A stretch of 64,000 nt of DNA from Polytrichum commune (taxonomy: Eukaryota; Streptophyta; Polytrichopsida; Polytrichales; Polytrichaceae): the NCBI GenBank assembly GCA_950295325.1, contig OX485804.1, forward strand, positions 3,472,001-3,536,000. Reading direction: 5' to 3'. This document shows positions 32,771-45,725 of this stretch, piece by piece. The translations under genes and the position numbers were made by a program. The notes beneath the pieces are model-generated. The model saw only the letters and a program-made list of their open reading frames with translations. It searched no databases and was not told where the DNA came from. Within the stretch, counting starts at the first letter, position 1; each line of letters begins with the position of its first letter.

Positions 32771-33505
32771 GAACAGGAGATGGACATGAACAGAAATGAA
32801 AGTTGATGGTTGCTTTTGGTCTCTAGAGCAATTTGGAGGGGGAGTATGTCCGAAGGACTATTCAAATGTAAACGAAGGTTTTGTGGATCCATCTAAGTAA
32901 TGTTCAAATGTTGGCTTAGATTCCATGAACTCAGTAACCCTTCATCCTGGATGTCTCCTTCAGTTTTCAACTCTTAGAAATACTGTAATCACTGTTTCAT
33001 TTGACACCCAAGTTAGAATGTGTTCCTCTTTGCCAGAAAATGAATTCCCCATTAATCACTTGTGAACAGATACAAACTCTTATTTGATCGGTTATAGATG
33101 CCTCAACCTGAAGTTAACACACGAAGATATTATGCATAACATGATTTCACATCTGTTGATCTGTTTAAAAGCTGACAAGAGTTCAGCCCAGCTGGCGCCA
33201 AGGGACAGAGGAAGTTAAGTATAATGACAAGTGGCGAAGTGCAGAGTCAGATGTGCTGCGCTTTTTGTCCGAGTTGAAATTTTGATCTTTTATCAGGTTC
33301 AGGTGATCCACAGCATATTGGAGGTCAGTATCCGGGAACTATTTAGGGCATAATCTGTTGAGTTCCTGGTGTTTCCAAATCCCAGCCGGTGACATGTTGA
33401 AATCTTTTGGTTTTTATTTATCAATTTAAGGTGTATTCCATACGTTCTTCTAAAACGATCGACTTTCCCAGAAGCCTTGACCTTCAACCGGTTCATCTGT
33501 AACTG
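32771..33505. other. 3' flank of ASF1 copy B
   Basis: No gene seen; short frames only. Confidence 0.35.
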
Positions 33506-33723
33506 CACTAAATATGATATTTAATGTCACTTACTATTTGGAATTACGCAATGTTATCTCTATTTATTGTATATCTCGTATTCTACCAAAAAAATGTTAA
33601 ATTGGTTGTTTGGATACTATAGAACATTAACAACTTTACTTGTTAAAAAATTACATTGAAGGTCAGAAGATATAGCACTGCGTAAATCCAAATAGTAAAT
33701 GACACTACATATCATATTTAGTG
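33506..33723. mobile_element. MITE with 54-bp terminal inverted repeats
   Basis: The left TIR 33506-33559 and right TIR 33670-33723 match in 47 of 54 positions by eye and start CACTAAATATGATAT. The total is 218 bp with an AT-rich core and no coding frame. No clear target-site duplication was seen, so the superfamily is open. ATTTAGTGTCACTTA-like text recurs near 40650 and 42370. Confidence 0.75.
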
Positions 33724-34702
33724 TAGCGATCGGTTCTTCCTGTAAATTTCCAGCCCATATTTCAGGAAATTCCGACCGCCTCGCCTGGCCGAACCTTAAA
33801 AGGTCCTTTCAACATTGAAGCAAACAGCACGTGGGCGGTGGGACCATGCTCATACAGTCCAAAATTCAAATGAAGATTCCGTGCATCCAAGGCCCTCATC
33901 GAAATACACTTGCCACTGAGTGAGCATTCTACGTCTGTTTCTTGTCCAGACACTAGTTCCCTTCTCATTTGTCAGCCAATCCGGCTTCAGAATCTATGGA
34001 AAAATCCCTGCCTCGAATTTCTAAATTCTTTCTCATGTACAGTACTTGTCTGCATGTGAACTGATAGTTAGCTTAAAAACATTGGAGTGGATGTCGGGAC
34101 TTTTCTGTTTAGAGTCGAGTGAATAATCTCTACTGACGACAATGAGTGTTCACAGCACAGTAGACGTTTCTTTCAGTTGCACTGGTGCTTTCAGAATGCC
34201 TAAAAGAGTTGTGACAGAGTGAATTTTACGGTCGACTTCAAAAGTCACGTTCACAAGAGATTCTGAAATCGTAAAATCTTATGCAACCATGGGTTGCTTC
34301 AAATTCATCGCGAATCTCATGTCTTCCTGTTTCAATTGAATGTATGCTACACATGTGGCGCAGATATGATGTGAGTCTCTAGACACCACATTCTTGCACA
34401 TGGTGCCTGCTGGATTTCTCAGAAACAAAAAAAGAAGAGGGAAACAACAAAGCTGCTAAGTGTACATCTCTTCCCAGCTTCAACTGCATTGAGCTCGATT
34501 GCACTAGCGTGGCGCTGCCGCTGTGACGAGAAACCTAAACTTGAACTATCCACTCACTCAATCACTTTACAGGAAGTCAAAACTCCCGAATCAAATGGTA
34601 CATGTACTACCAAAATCAGATCCTTGGTAGATCAGGAAAAGCAGGAAAGATATTGCTACCAAAATTACAATGCTCGAGGTGCAGCTCCGATTGTGACCAG
34701 AA
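33724..34702. other. Spacer downstream of the STP gene
   Basis: It holds the 3' flank of the convergent STP gene and unassigned sequence. No gene seen. Confidence 0.35.
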
Positions 34703-37468
34703 TTAAGCAACATGGCCATTTGTAGCCCCATTTACGCCATGGCCATTCGCAGTGCCATTTACACCATAGCCGTTCTCGAGCTTGCTGGCCTTCATGTCGG
34801 TCATGGGGACGCCTCCAGCACCGCGGGTGATAGTATCAGGGACCGGGACGTAGCGTTTCCACCACCAATGCTTGTTCCAGACCAGGTCCATTTCTTCAAT
34901 GGGGACGCCCTTCGTCTCGGGCACGAAGAAGAAGACGAACGTCTGCATGATGACCACCCAGGCGGCGAAGAAGAGGAAGATGCCCCACTTGAAGGTGCAC
35001 AGCATCGACAGGAACACCTGGGCGATGAGAAACGTGAAAAACAGGTTGGTGCACACTGTGATACTTTGCCCCGCCGACCTCGTCTCAAGCGGGAAAATCT
35101 CACTAGGAATGAGCCACCCGAGTGGCCCCCACGACCATGCGAACGATGACACGTACACGCAGATCAACACCACCGCGATGATTCCCAGCAACGACGACAT
35201 TGTGTTCCCCTTCATCCCTGTTGCCAGGATGATGGCGATCGCCGTCTGGACACATTGCACAATTCCCCATCAGCCTACCAATTTTCATTCCACGAAAGAT
35301 CATGAAGCTCGCTAGCAAAATTCCTTTTGCTAAATCTTTCTGGCATGGGAGAGGTGTACTAGGTACTATGGGAGCCATTAAACAATAACCTTGATTAGGT
35401 AATCTTCAAGCACAAAGAAACAGGATCGTTGTGGTGGATTCGTTAGTTTTTTTCCTTACCTGGGCGATGAACATTTGGATGCCGGCTTCCAAGAGCAGGG
35501 CACGCCGGCCGACACGGTCGACAACGATGATGGCGATGACGGTGGAGATCACATTGACAGCACCGATGATGACAGCGGAGTAGAGCGCCGCGGAGCTTTG
35601 AAAGCCCAGGGTCTGGAAGAGCACGGGAGCATAGAACATGATGGCATTGATCCCCGTGAACTGCTGGAAAAATTGGAGCAGCATGGAGATGATGAGCTGC
35701 GGCCGGCTGCGGCGACGCAGGATGTTGCGGAACGGGTCCTTCACTTGCGCAGCCTCGTTGCTGGCAATTAAAATGTCGTCGAACTCAACATCCACATTCT
35801 GGATGCCTCGAATCTTCTGCAAGACGTGCCTGCCCCGCTCCAGCTTCCCTCGCTGCACCAGGCTGTTGGGTGTGTCGGGCAGGACGAGACCGCCCACAGT
35901 GATGAGGATGGCAGGGATCCCTGCAATGCCCAATGACACTCGCCACCCATTGTGCGTCATCTTCTCCGTCCCGTAATTCACGAGATTCGCGAACAAGATG
36001 CCGATAGTCACGGCCAGCTGGAACAGGATGTTGAGACCGCCTCGCCATTTCGACGGTGCCATCTCCGACAAGTAGAGCGGCACAGCCTGCTCAGAGTCAG
36101 AAGAAGAGTGAGAATTTAGTTTTTCCTTACAAAACAACCCCGAAATTGAAGTTTGCAATGACTATCAAGCACAGGACTGATTCTTTCAAATGGGCCGCGC
36201 TTGAGCGGAGACTCACAATTTCTCTGGCAAGGGCTAATTCTTGAGTATGCTAGGATTGCTTGGGCCAAACCCTTGAAGTTTGAAGCATTTCAACATCAGC
36301 TATGAAACAAAAACTCGACGTTCTTCGGGTTGGAGTCAATTGTAATTTGCTCTATTGATTCCAGTGCAACTCCAAGATGTCGTGGAATATCAAGAGGCCA
36401 AGCCGCCACCTATTGTTGGCTTAGTTCATCATACTTAGCCGTCTTGATGGTACCCTTCTTGGAGCAGTTTTGTAATTCCACGCACGATGAAAATAAAATT
36501 ATTAAAAGAAGAATGGAGAGACCGACCTGATTTGCGAAGCCAACCCCGACACCGAGCATGATTCGGCCGAGGATGAGCATGATGATCTCCTGAGCGGCAG
36601 CATTCAAGACAACTCCCACGCAGAAGGAGATGCCGGCACAGAGCATGGTGGCTTTGCGACCATAGTTCCTTGTCACGTAGGAGGCGAAGAACGTGGCCAC
36701 CAGGCCCGCAATGTAGAGCGACGAAGTGAACGCTTGCAGCTTCTGGTCGTTGTATTTACAATATGCGTTCTCGGTGGCCGCAGCCGCTCTCTTCTTCGCC
36801 AACACGACGGGGAAGAATTTGGCCAGAAACTCGTCCATCGATGTCACTCCACCTGCACAAATTTCAGATGAATTTTTTGAGGTTGAGAGCCTCCTCGATT
36901 CATAATTCTTGCCCAACTGAAACAAACCTCAATTCCTGCGCAGAAAGCTTCAACTCTGCATACCTAGTCCTTCATGGTCCTAAAATGCGGATGGGAAGAG
37001 AATCCACTGCAAGAGTGTAAGAACAAACTGACATCAAAGGGATAAATTACCACATTTCTTAACTATCTTGTAATCGATTTGAGCATATTGAGTACTTCTA
37101 AATTCAGAGCAATTCTTCTGTTCAAAGTGCAGAATCACATCCCTGGTTTCTTGGGCGTGGGATGATTAGCACGCAAACATGAGAGCAATGACAAGCTAAA
37201 TTTCCAGGTTTTGTAACCAGAACCGTATACACCCATCCTTTTGTTGAAAATCCTGGGATTTTTTTTCCTTTTCTCGCGGGTGTAAATTCTGTGACCAGAC
37301 AAAAAAACAGAGACGGATGTGAGGAGATTTGTTACCAGAGATTCCGACATCGTAGCCAAACATGAGTCCTCCAGACGCTGCGAGAACGCAGACCATACAG
37401 ACAAAGAATGTCGTTCTTCCCTCATAGTGCTTGATCTCCCCCGCCGTCACCACCCCTCCTCCCGCCAT
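34703..37468 (-). CDS. STP: STP-family monosaccharide/H+ symporter
   Basis: Four exons on the minus strand: 37468-37336, 36852-36527, 36086-35460 and 35245-34703 (1629 nt, 542 aa). All borders are GT-AG and the phases fit. It is a 12-helix major facilitator of the plasma membrane that imports hexoses with protons. Visible signatures are [20 protein letters not shown] in TM1, NYGRKATM between TM2 and TM3, and [14 protein letters not shown] joined across intron 2 to [11 protein letters not shown]. Further on are [15 protein letters not shown] in TM7, [30 protein letters not shown] in TM10 and [11 protein letters not shown] after TM12. The two Cys of the STP lid disulfide are present (NAYCKYND and LSMLCTF). 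The C-terminus carries a short Gly/Asn-rich repeat ([16 protein letters not shown]). Plus-strand frames inside the exons are shadows. The ATG starts the usual MAGGGVV N-terminus. Confidence 0.96.
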
Positions 37469-38575
37469 CGTGTCAGATCACTCCTCTCAACTTATCACTC
37501 ACCCCTCGTGATGATTCCCTACTCCACCAAACTGAACAAGCTACACTCTTATGACTCAGCTGCTTCCCGAACTGCTGCAGACCTCCAGATAACCCACTGG
37601 TGCAAAATCTTGGACCTGAGCTCTTTGAGCCACACAGGGAATTCAAACAGCTCCCCGGATACGGAGCTCCCCGAACTACCTCCAATCAATCTCAAACCAA
37701 TTACAATCAGCTACTACTACTCAGACTTCCTCAAATTCTTCGGTATTGTTCCTGCAAGTTCGCCCTACCAAAAATTGACCCAAAATCCTAGTGGTTCTAC
37801 TCTTCTGATTCGCTGAGTCCACCGCCGTGCATGCAGACTGCAGAGTGATCAAAGTACAGTAGTAGCCAGCTCTTGGCCGATTTGAAGGGGCTTGAAGGTA
37901 GGCTGCTGTGCACCGGAATCCACACACCACAACGACAAAGTCTATCTTGATGAATCTCGAGTACGTACTAGAACTGGCAGGAGCCCTATCAGATCACAAG
38001 CAGCGAAACCATAATGACAATTATGATGAACTCCTCCAAAAAGCGGTACTGCGGACTGATAAGGGACTGCAGACTACAGGTTGCGGAACAAGAATGGATT
38101 GAATGCTCTCTCTCATACTCCGGCTACGCTTATTATAAAGCACCCCAACACTCTGATGGCAGATAGACCCCACCACCGCCCACGCTTCTACTTCCCATGA
38201 GTAACAATGAGTACACGGAATAACATACAAACGATCATACAACTTCTGAGTGTGTCAAGGAGTTTTACAACCTTTTGTATTTGAATCATAAACTAACTCT
38301 AAAATCTTTGTAGATTCTATGAAGTTAAGAGCAATGACTTGTGCAATTCTAGGCTTTTTTGCCTCATGTATCTCAAGCTCAACCATGAATCTCTGCAATA
38401 AAATGAATGGTTATAGACTAATAGAATGTAAGGTAGTAGAATGTGAGGCACTAAATACTTTGAATATATTTTAATAAATAAAAAATCCTCATTATATAGT
38501 TACTTGTAAAAGCTTTTACTTTACTTTTCAATTTAAAAGTATTAAAAGTAAATGTAAAAGTGTGTATTTAAAAGT
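37469..38575. other. STP promoter side and spacer
   Basis: Upstream of the STP start codon. It probably contains the promoter and 5' UTR, but I could not fix a TATA box or start site. No other gene seen. Confidence 0.35.
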
Positions 38576-38673
38576 GTGACCCTAAATGTAAACACTAAAA
38601 GTAGTGACCCTAAATGTAAACACTAAAAGTAGTGACCCTAATGTAAACACTAAAAGTAGTGACCCTAAAAGTA
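38576..38673 (+). repeat. 28-bp tandem repeat, about 3.5 copies
   Basis: Units are 38576-38603, 38604-38631, 38632-38658 (one base shorter) and a partial unit 38659-38673. Each begins GTGACCCTAA and ends CACTAAAAGTA. The CCCTAAA inside each unit matches a plant telomere unit, but it is isolated and not a telomere array. Confidence 0.9.
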
Positions 38674-40264
38674 GGGTTAAACAATTTACTTTCTACTTAA
38701 TTTAATACACACTTTAAAACCCTTAAAATTTTGTTTGCATTGTTATTGATTTGTGGTGATGCTTGTTCATGCTAGTTCTCATTGCATGTCAAATGAATTT
38801 TGTAATGAACATAGGCAATCCTTAAACACAAAATAGGGTGAGCTAATCTTTTATAATGAACATAGGGTTGAAAAAAAAAATCTTATGTGAGTTATAACTA
38901 TAGTAAGACATCATAATAATACACCATATTAGGGAATTATATAATTAAACGGTGTGTTCAAATCTAACATCTAGACATAATACCCCTACATTATATACTT
39001 CTTCCTCCTCTAGGCAGAAGTTCCTCCTCTAGGCAGAAGTTCTTTGTCCTCCCACCCGTTGCAGCCACATCTTCTCCCCTTGCTGACATATTAGAATAAA
39101 TCCAAAGAAAGGAAATATGGGCGATGGCGTTGGTGTGGGAAGCTCGGTACGTAACCGAGGCGAAAATACCTAGCGAACTCCTCTTAAATGCCCGCCCCGG
39201 GACCCTTTTACCAGATAGCGGTGACTGATAGATGTTGGGACTTGGCGGCCCCGGCAGCGATATACCCGGAGTGCCGTTCACCTGCCAGGTACCCAGCCTG
39301 GTGGGGACGCTCTAATAGGCATCATCGTCATAGCCTCTGAAGAAGACGACGAAGAGGATGAAACTGATTACATTAAGTTCAGTTGAGTTAAACCCGGGCT
39401 GATGATTTTTAAAGACAGTAATGTCGTTGCTTTGTTCAGATTCATCAACATCATGACCAGAACTTGGTGACCGGTGATTCATCGGTCCAAACATTGGTGT
39501 GGGTTTTGACTCCTCCTCTGGGTCAACGCTGGGGGACAGATCATCAGTCAGTGAGCAGTCCCAAACCTCTTTTTCCTTTTTCACTTTTTGAAAAAAGCTT
39601 TTGAAGGTTAGAGGCATCTGTAATAGCAGGGTATCATTTTGCTTGTGAAGAGAAATAGATTCTAAGGAGACTGCAAAATAAGAAATAAAAATTCAGGAAT
39701 ACGGAAATTGCAATAAAATGGCCTTATCAACTAAAATGAGTCAATTGGGCCATTACGAGACAATCCTTTTGTCACGATTGATGAGATCTTCCATATTACA
39801 ATTGAGTATTTGCATGGTTTTATAAACATGTGTGGGTGTCTTGGAATGGTTGAGTTGTATTTTAAGAACCCTCAACGGGTATTCTCTATACCAACTAGCA
39901 ATCATTACGTTCCCATCACGTTCCCTACATTAAATTGAGCGGACCAATTGGCTCATTTTAGTTGATAAGGCGAAATTTTTGAAGTAGTAAAGTTAGGGTA
40001 ACACATAGTTGAACTGTAGGTTAATTCATAACCGCTCATGGAAATTCTAATGTTGGGTTGCAACAGTTGTCAAAACTCTTATGAGGGTAATCAACCACAA
40101 GTTGCTATCACATAAATCTTAACTCCGTTCGCCTAAAAATTATCATGGATCTCATCCATATCACCATTATGTGGTCCTAGTGAGTGGTTAAATGGACATG
40201 GTTGACTATGGAAGCCTTGACCTTAATTAATAAAAGACCTTCTAAAGATGCACTAAAATATACT
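38674..40264. other. Spacer with a GC-rich island
   Basis: A 19-bp sequence (TTCCTCCTCTAGGCAGAAG) is repeated in tandem near 39001-39040. A GC-rich patch spans about 39050-39310. A minus frame 39617-39312 starts at ATG and encodes an acidic 101-residue protein (MPLTFKSFFQKVKKEKE...) with a hydrophobic end; it is unrecognised and I do not call it a gene. Confidence 0.35.
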
Positions 40265-40486
40265 GATTATCCCAATTAGTGTGTGTTACAAAATGCTATA
40301 ACTATTTAATGAGAATGTATTATATTACTAAGTAAAGTTGTTTATGTTCTAACTTATCGTGTCCGAACAACTATGGTGTAATACTATAATTTGTTTCAAT
40401 ATGAAATTTCATTAGTAGAAATTAAACTCCCGAGTAAGATTGCACTACGTAACTCCGAATCATATCACACACTAATTGGGATAATC
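40265..40486. mobile_element. MITE-like element with 21-bp inverted ends
   Basis: 40265-40285 and 40466-40486 are perfect inverted repeats (GATTATCCCAATTAGTG...). The span is 222 bp, AT-rich and non-coding. A similar ACACACTGATTGGGATGATC occurs once near 63567. Target-site duplication is not clear. Confidence 0.6.
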
Positions 40487-40639
40487 AATGTAGTATGTAG
40501 TAGAGAAGGTGGTTTTTTTTTAACACCTTGTTTAGATACGGTTTTTCCCATGTGAAGTGGACATGGTCCTTTTCATAGACATGGGAAGCCTTTCTGTCTT
40601 TTGGGCCATTACTATAAACAAATTATAGTATTACACCAT
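40373..40639. repeat. Perfect 24-bp inverted repeat overlapping the MITE-like element
   Basis: 40373-40396 and 40616-40639 are exact inverted copies (ATGGTGTAATACTATAATTT...). The left arm lies inside the 40265-40486 element and the right arm outside it. This suggests two nested or overlapping inverted-repeat elements. Confidence 0.75.
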
Positions 40640-41242
40640 TTATGGTATTTAGTGTCACTTACAATCCAGAGCTCTGAAATGCCATCAGTAATGTCATTAT
40701 TGACACTAATGATGGCATGCGATGTGCAACTCCTATGCAACCCCAATACTTAGTATACAACACAAAAGAGGTTCTTGTTGAATTTAGATTTGACTACTAT
40801 AAATACATATATTTAGAGGCAGAGTGTGCCATCATAACATCTTCTGAAAGGAGTTTTGCACAATACGTTGAACTTCGGTGCGCAATGTAAATATACTTCA
40901 ATGTAGAGCTACATTTAGCATCATTAATCCTCTAGGGGTTAAAACACGTTCAATTTAGGTGCTAGGGACTTTGAAGGTGGTTGTGTGCACACAGATTAGG
41001 GGAAAAAATTGAACTATTTCTTCAACTTTAAGGACTACTCTCCTTTGCTTTATGAAGTGCAATTGCAAGTTTGGATAATACTACGCTACGCTAAATGTCA
41101 TAATATAAATAAAATTTCACTTTAAATAGTGATTTATTTGTAGTATTAGTAGACATAACACTTGACACCTCTAGGAATCTAGTTTAGATAGTTCGCCCAT
41201 AGCGTGCATGACTCTAAATACCATAAACAATGCACTCAATGA

Positions 41243-41487
41243 AGAGGGAGAACCGACAACGAGTTACAGATGAACTGGTTGAGTTTGAGAAATAAAGGGT
41301 TCAAATTCAAGACTTCAGAAAAAATTACCAACAGATTTAGAAGAATTTCAATTAATTCCTCAATTTTCTAAAGAAAAACCGAAAGATGTCAACATGTAGC
41401 CGACTTTATTATATTGGAAACAATAGGATCTCAACCAATTATGCCCAAAAATCTCCCCGGACACTGAGTGTACTTATGAACTTTGGT
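41243..41487 (+). repeat. Dispersed repeat family 1, single copy
   Basis: It aligns with 57328-57566 and shares its first part with the 17927-19140 tandem units. Landmarks are GGGAGAACCGAC, GTTACAGATG, GGTTGAGTTTGAGAA, ACCGAAAGAT and AGGATCTCAACC(A/G)ATTATG. Confidence 0.8.
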
Positions 41488-41870
41488 GACAACTTTATAT
41501 TCGTGAGGTGGTCTCGGAGTCGGAAAGCAAAAGAGGACCATGGCCAATGAAATCACACATCTCAAGCCTTATTATAATACCACCTACATACCATTTCATG
41601 GAGCTATCACTGGAAGCTTTTATGGGGAGGAGGAAAACTAAAGCCAAATTTCAACTTAAAAAGTCCACTCCACAAGAGACTTATTTAAAACTAAGTTAGA
41701 CTTCGAGCACTGATAACAAGAGAATTCTAGCATTCCCAGGTCCCTCTCGGGATGATATATATATATATGGCTTTGCAATGTCGGCTTTGAATGAGATGGA
41801 ATGTCACTAGCCGTTTTTAAACCGCACACATAGGTCTCCTAGGCCAATTCCATGGGAGTTTTTTTTTTTT
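41488..41870. other. Spacer
   Basis: Contains an (AT)n run near 41754-41768. The frame at 41508-41699 has no family features. Confidence 0.35.
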
Positions 41871-42240
41871 GGAATAAGGTAGATGTGCCTCATATGGTTT
41901 TTGATCTTGATTTGAGTGTTGTATGGTCGGGTGTGAATCTAGGAACAATCATCAAAAAGTCATTGATGAAAAGAGATTGGACTATGTGCTCAAAATTTGT
42001 TGATTATCCCAGGTGCAATAGTCGATACAATTGGGCATTGGGGTGAGGTTGGGGGGGGGGGAACGTTATATAATCAATCAAAAACTCAAAGAGACTCCCT
42101 TTGACAATGAATAGAAGATTCATATGAATTCTGGAAATTATGAGGAAAGTAATTGCAAGCACAATTTGGATTTGCTAACCATCTTGCACTAATTGCGTGT
42201 TTCATATCCTACAAGAAGTGGGTGGAGAGGGAAATGTGTT
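41871..42240 (+). repeat. Dispersed repeat family 2, copy near 42 kb
   Basis: It shares GTGTGAATCTAGGAACAATCA-like, AAAGAGATTGGA(T)TA(C/T)(A/G)TGCTCAAAAT and AATAGTC text with 58265-58480. Its end (CACTAATTG(C)GTGTTTCATATC, AAGAAGTGGGTG) matches 48819-48860 and, inverted, about 47866-47905. It includes a G run (about 42051-42060). Confidence 0.6.
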
Positions 42241-45228
42241 TGTTTAAGACCAACATACCTTAAGTCAAAAAATTTAAGATTAAAAATTTGGGCTAGTTTA
42301 AATTGAAGTCTTTAAGAATACGATTTCCAACCGGTTACCTTGTAACTAGCTACGACACTGTCTATAGTATTTAGTGTCATGCACACTATTTGTGAAGGGC
42401 CTAAACTAGATATCTAGAGGTCTCAAAGTGTCATGTTTGCTAATTACCAAATTTATGATACTACTTGTTAACATAAGCACCTTTTTAAAGTGAACATTTA
42501 TTTATAGTATGACATTCAATGTAGCACATTGGGATACTTGAGATGATAATTTTTCATTTTAGTATCCAAGGGGAAGATACTCTTCAACATACATAACAAT
42601 CAACAAAGGATGGCCTTTATACCTAATACTTAGGTCAAAGAAATGTAAGTCTATGAGTTATTAGGTGATTTATTAAATAAATTATATGTAACATACGTGA
42701 TCATATATTTTCATTGCTAATTATGTTTTAACCTTCCACCATTCATATGTTTTTTGTGCATTGGAATTTCAAAAATTGCCTTTAATACTTCTAGTCCTAC
42801 TTTCAAAGTTTTAAATTTCTTAAGATGAATATATAGTTATGAAGTTAAACACTCTAAAATATTACAGTTAAGATACCATCTTATCAAAAGGCTTGAATTC
42901 CAATGTTATGTAATTATAGCGTCCTCAAAATGTATGTCAAAAAAAGTACCCCAAAGTATGTTGGTTATCGCACATACCATAGTTTTCCTAGCAGGTTGGG
43001 TAAAAATAATACAAATAGAAGGGTGCTTAAATTTCTAGGAAATTATTAATATGGTTTACCTCATTTTTATTATTTAAAACATCAAATTAATGCCTATATC
43101 ATAGAAACTCATCTCGCATGTGTTGTCATTCAATAAATTATCTTTTAGGTATCAATAGGTTTAACATACATCGCAAAGTCTTTTGTGAGTCTTTTGTCTT
43201 GTCATTCTAACACTTCTAACCCACAATCTTTCACAAATGCAACATATCTTTCACACATAACAAACCATGCCACATAAGGGATTAGGGTAACTAATGAGAG
43301 CTACAGATGTGAAGGTAAGGGTTTAGGCTAAATCAACCACCTTAAATGAAATTAGCAATAGCCATCCAAAAATTATAAGAAAAACTTGGAGGAATGCCTA
43401 ACTTATTTTGATTATATTTTGAAATTGCTCAATTATGATGTATTATTTTCTAGGTTGCTTAATTGTTTTGGTCACTTTAATTAATTATTAAGCAAAGACC
43501 TACCCAAGTTGCTATGAAACTACGGTATATGCAACATTCAACACTAGGTGAGCCCCTAAGTCAAATGCCTACTAGACAATGGCTATCATGTGTTAATAAT
43601 CACACCAAAGCATATCTTAATGTTTTCTAACAACAAATGTGTCAATATTATTCTCCAATTCTTGTTGCGGCCAGAAAAATAAGACAACCTTATATTCATT
43701 CCCTTGGAAATGTGCTATGACACCTATGAATTGTCTCCAAGCTCCAAGCATTGTATCAAATTGAAACTAAGTAGATTATAGATTATAAAATCCCAACTTG
43801 GTGAGGAACACAATTACACTACTTAAGAATCTTACGTTTACTAAGAAGTCATGCTAATTCTATATTATGCCCATGTGATATCTTTTGAAGATTAGATATA
43901 TTCATTAAGCTACAGTTTGTTCCTCTTAATCTCAACTTTTATAACACAATAAGCCAAACGGTGCTGAAATCAACACTAAACCCAAAACCAACACCCTACA
44001 TTCTCACATTATGCTGAGAATGTCCACCTTGACATTGATTCATGCTCAAATGTCGTATTTGCATCATAATGCCACCAATAAAACTTCTACAGGCGGATCT
44101 CAAATTAGGCATATATAGTTTGCTGTGCTGGAATCCCCTTCAGATTTATCACCAAGAAACATGCAAAACGTTACGAGTCCAAGAATAGCACATACACTCA
44201 GTGCTTAAAACCGAAACTGAGGGTCACTTCACACACGAGACTGACAGCCCGTGACCATCACAATTCAAGCACTCTCATTGGTGGAAAAGGTGGAGCCGGT
44301 CCAAGTTCGCTTCACACTACACTTGAGGGACCAACGGAGTATGTGAATGCAAGATGGATGTAAAGGCTACATGGATTCCTACGTGGAATCAAATGGATCA
44401 TGTTTCATGGTCACTTGGACTATTCTCAAAAACTACCTCTTGGTGGTATGCCTAACACAAAACTGGGAGACCATGGCACTCCGAATGCTCACAACCGTTG
44501 GTATAACTTATTTTATCATGCGTGATGATGACCCCGCATGAATGGAATGCCATTGAAATAGCATTTTGGTTGAGGGCCCTGTCAAATATGACTTCACACT
44601 TCACTTGAGGGTCCGTGACCACACTACATGATTTTGGAGGTGTGTTGGGACGGCCTTTGGACACTTTCTTTTGGGCTCTCACAATTTCATGGTCACGGCT
44701 CTTGGCTCATATGTGAAGTGGCCCTGAGGTTTTGAAACGTCAATACGAAAGAAAGAAAAAAGGGTTTCCTAGAGTTTCAGCACATGGGTTTGGTAATCTC
44801 CATTTTGAAACATTTTTGACTGCTCAGTTGTTAAACTTGACAGCAAAGGCCACATAATCTAGTCTATATCATACGTGTCATCCATTTGTACGGCTGGATT
44901 TGGGTCATGGGTGTGGTGCACCACGTGGCGACACATGGACGTAGACTTGGGAGGAGGGGATTGGTCGAAAAGCCCATGTGCATGCACAGTGTCCTTGCTT
45001 GTACTTTAGCACTGACACTGGATCCACCGAAAAATGGCTCACACGCTAGTCAACGAAGTTAAAAAAACAAGTAGCCAATCGGGTTCGAACAAGTGTTGTA
45101 TGTTGGGTTCCCATATACGAGTATCAATTGTCATGAGTCATGCGTCACTTGGCCACGCTAGCTAGACGCCACCTCTTTGAGCTGGGCCCCTACCACTACT
45201 ATAACCCACGTGCAATTCTATTATAGTG
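42241..45228. other. Gene-free, AT-rich stretch
   Basis: No supported gene. TTTAGTGTCA-type motifs near 42370 and several short inverted segments suggest old MITE debris. The frame at 44347-44541 is not supported. Confidence 0.35.
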
Positions 45229-45250
45229 TATGTGTGTGTGTGTGTGTGTT
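45229..45250 (+). repeat. (GT)n microsatellite
   Basis: A simple alternating TG tract of about 20 bases. Confidence 0.8.
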
Positions 45251-45725
45251 TTGTAATTTTGAGTCCAAGATTAGTATCAGCTGTCTTGGATTAGTGTAGA
45301 GAATTCCACCTAGGATAATCAAATGATAAACTTATGGGGGTCATGTTTTTATTTAGACCCCCTTCACCTTGGTGATAATGGTGGGGGCCATGTCAAAGAG
45401 GTTGGCCTCTAACCCTGGTCATGGGTCATTGTATCTGGGTCGAGGTAAAGGTGAGATGTCACATAGGCCGCTTGCCTATTAGATTCTAGTTATTAGTAGA
45501 TTGGAGGTGTTTGGATATAGTTAAGCACAAGCCGCCATCCAACGACATTCTAGTGGTCTGCTAGAATGTTGAGAGCCGGGGACACAAGCTGCTAGACTTC
45601 CATGCGCCCACTAAAGAATCTTCAACCTACAAGTGTTGGTCATCAAAGGATTGAAGACCAATTTTAGGAGTAGGAGTAGGAGGAGGAGGTTAGTAGGTGG
45701 GCCCAGATTTGAGAAGATGGGAGTA

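Noticed and set aside
34712-35315. Plus-strand frames of up to 147 codons in the STP region
   Set aside because: They are reverse shadows of the STP exons, which show clear family motifs on the minus strand.
38576-38673. Telomere-like CCCTAAA repeats
   Set aside because: Only one unit per 28-bp repeat; not a telomere or interstitial telomere array.
39050-39310. GC-rich patch suspected as rDNA or organelle insert
   Set aside because: I could not match it to rRNA or plastid sequence by eye, so no call is made.
39312-39617. 101-codon minus-strand acidic ORF
   Set aside because: It has an ATG and protein-like content, but no family, no splice context and no supporting signal. Mentioned only within the spacer note.
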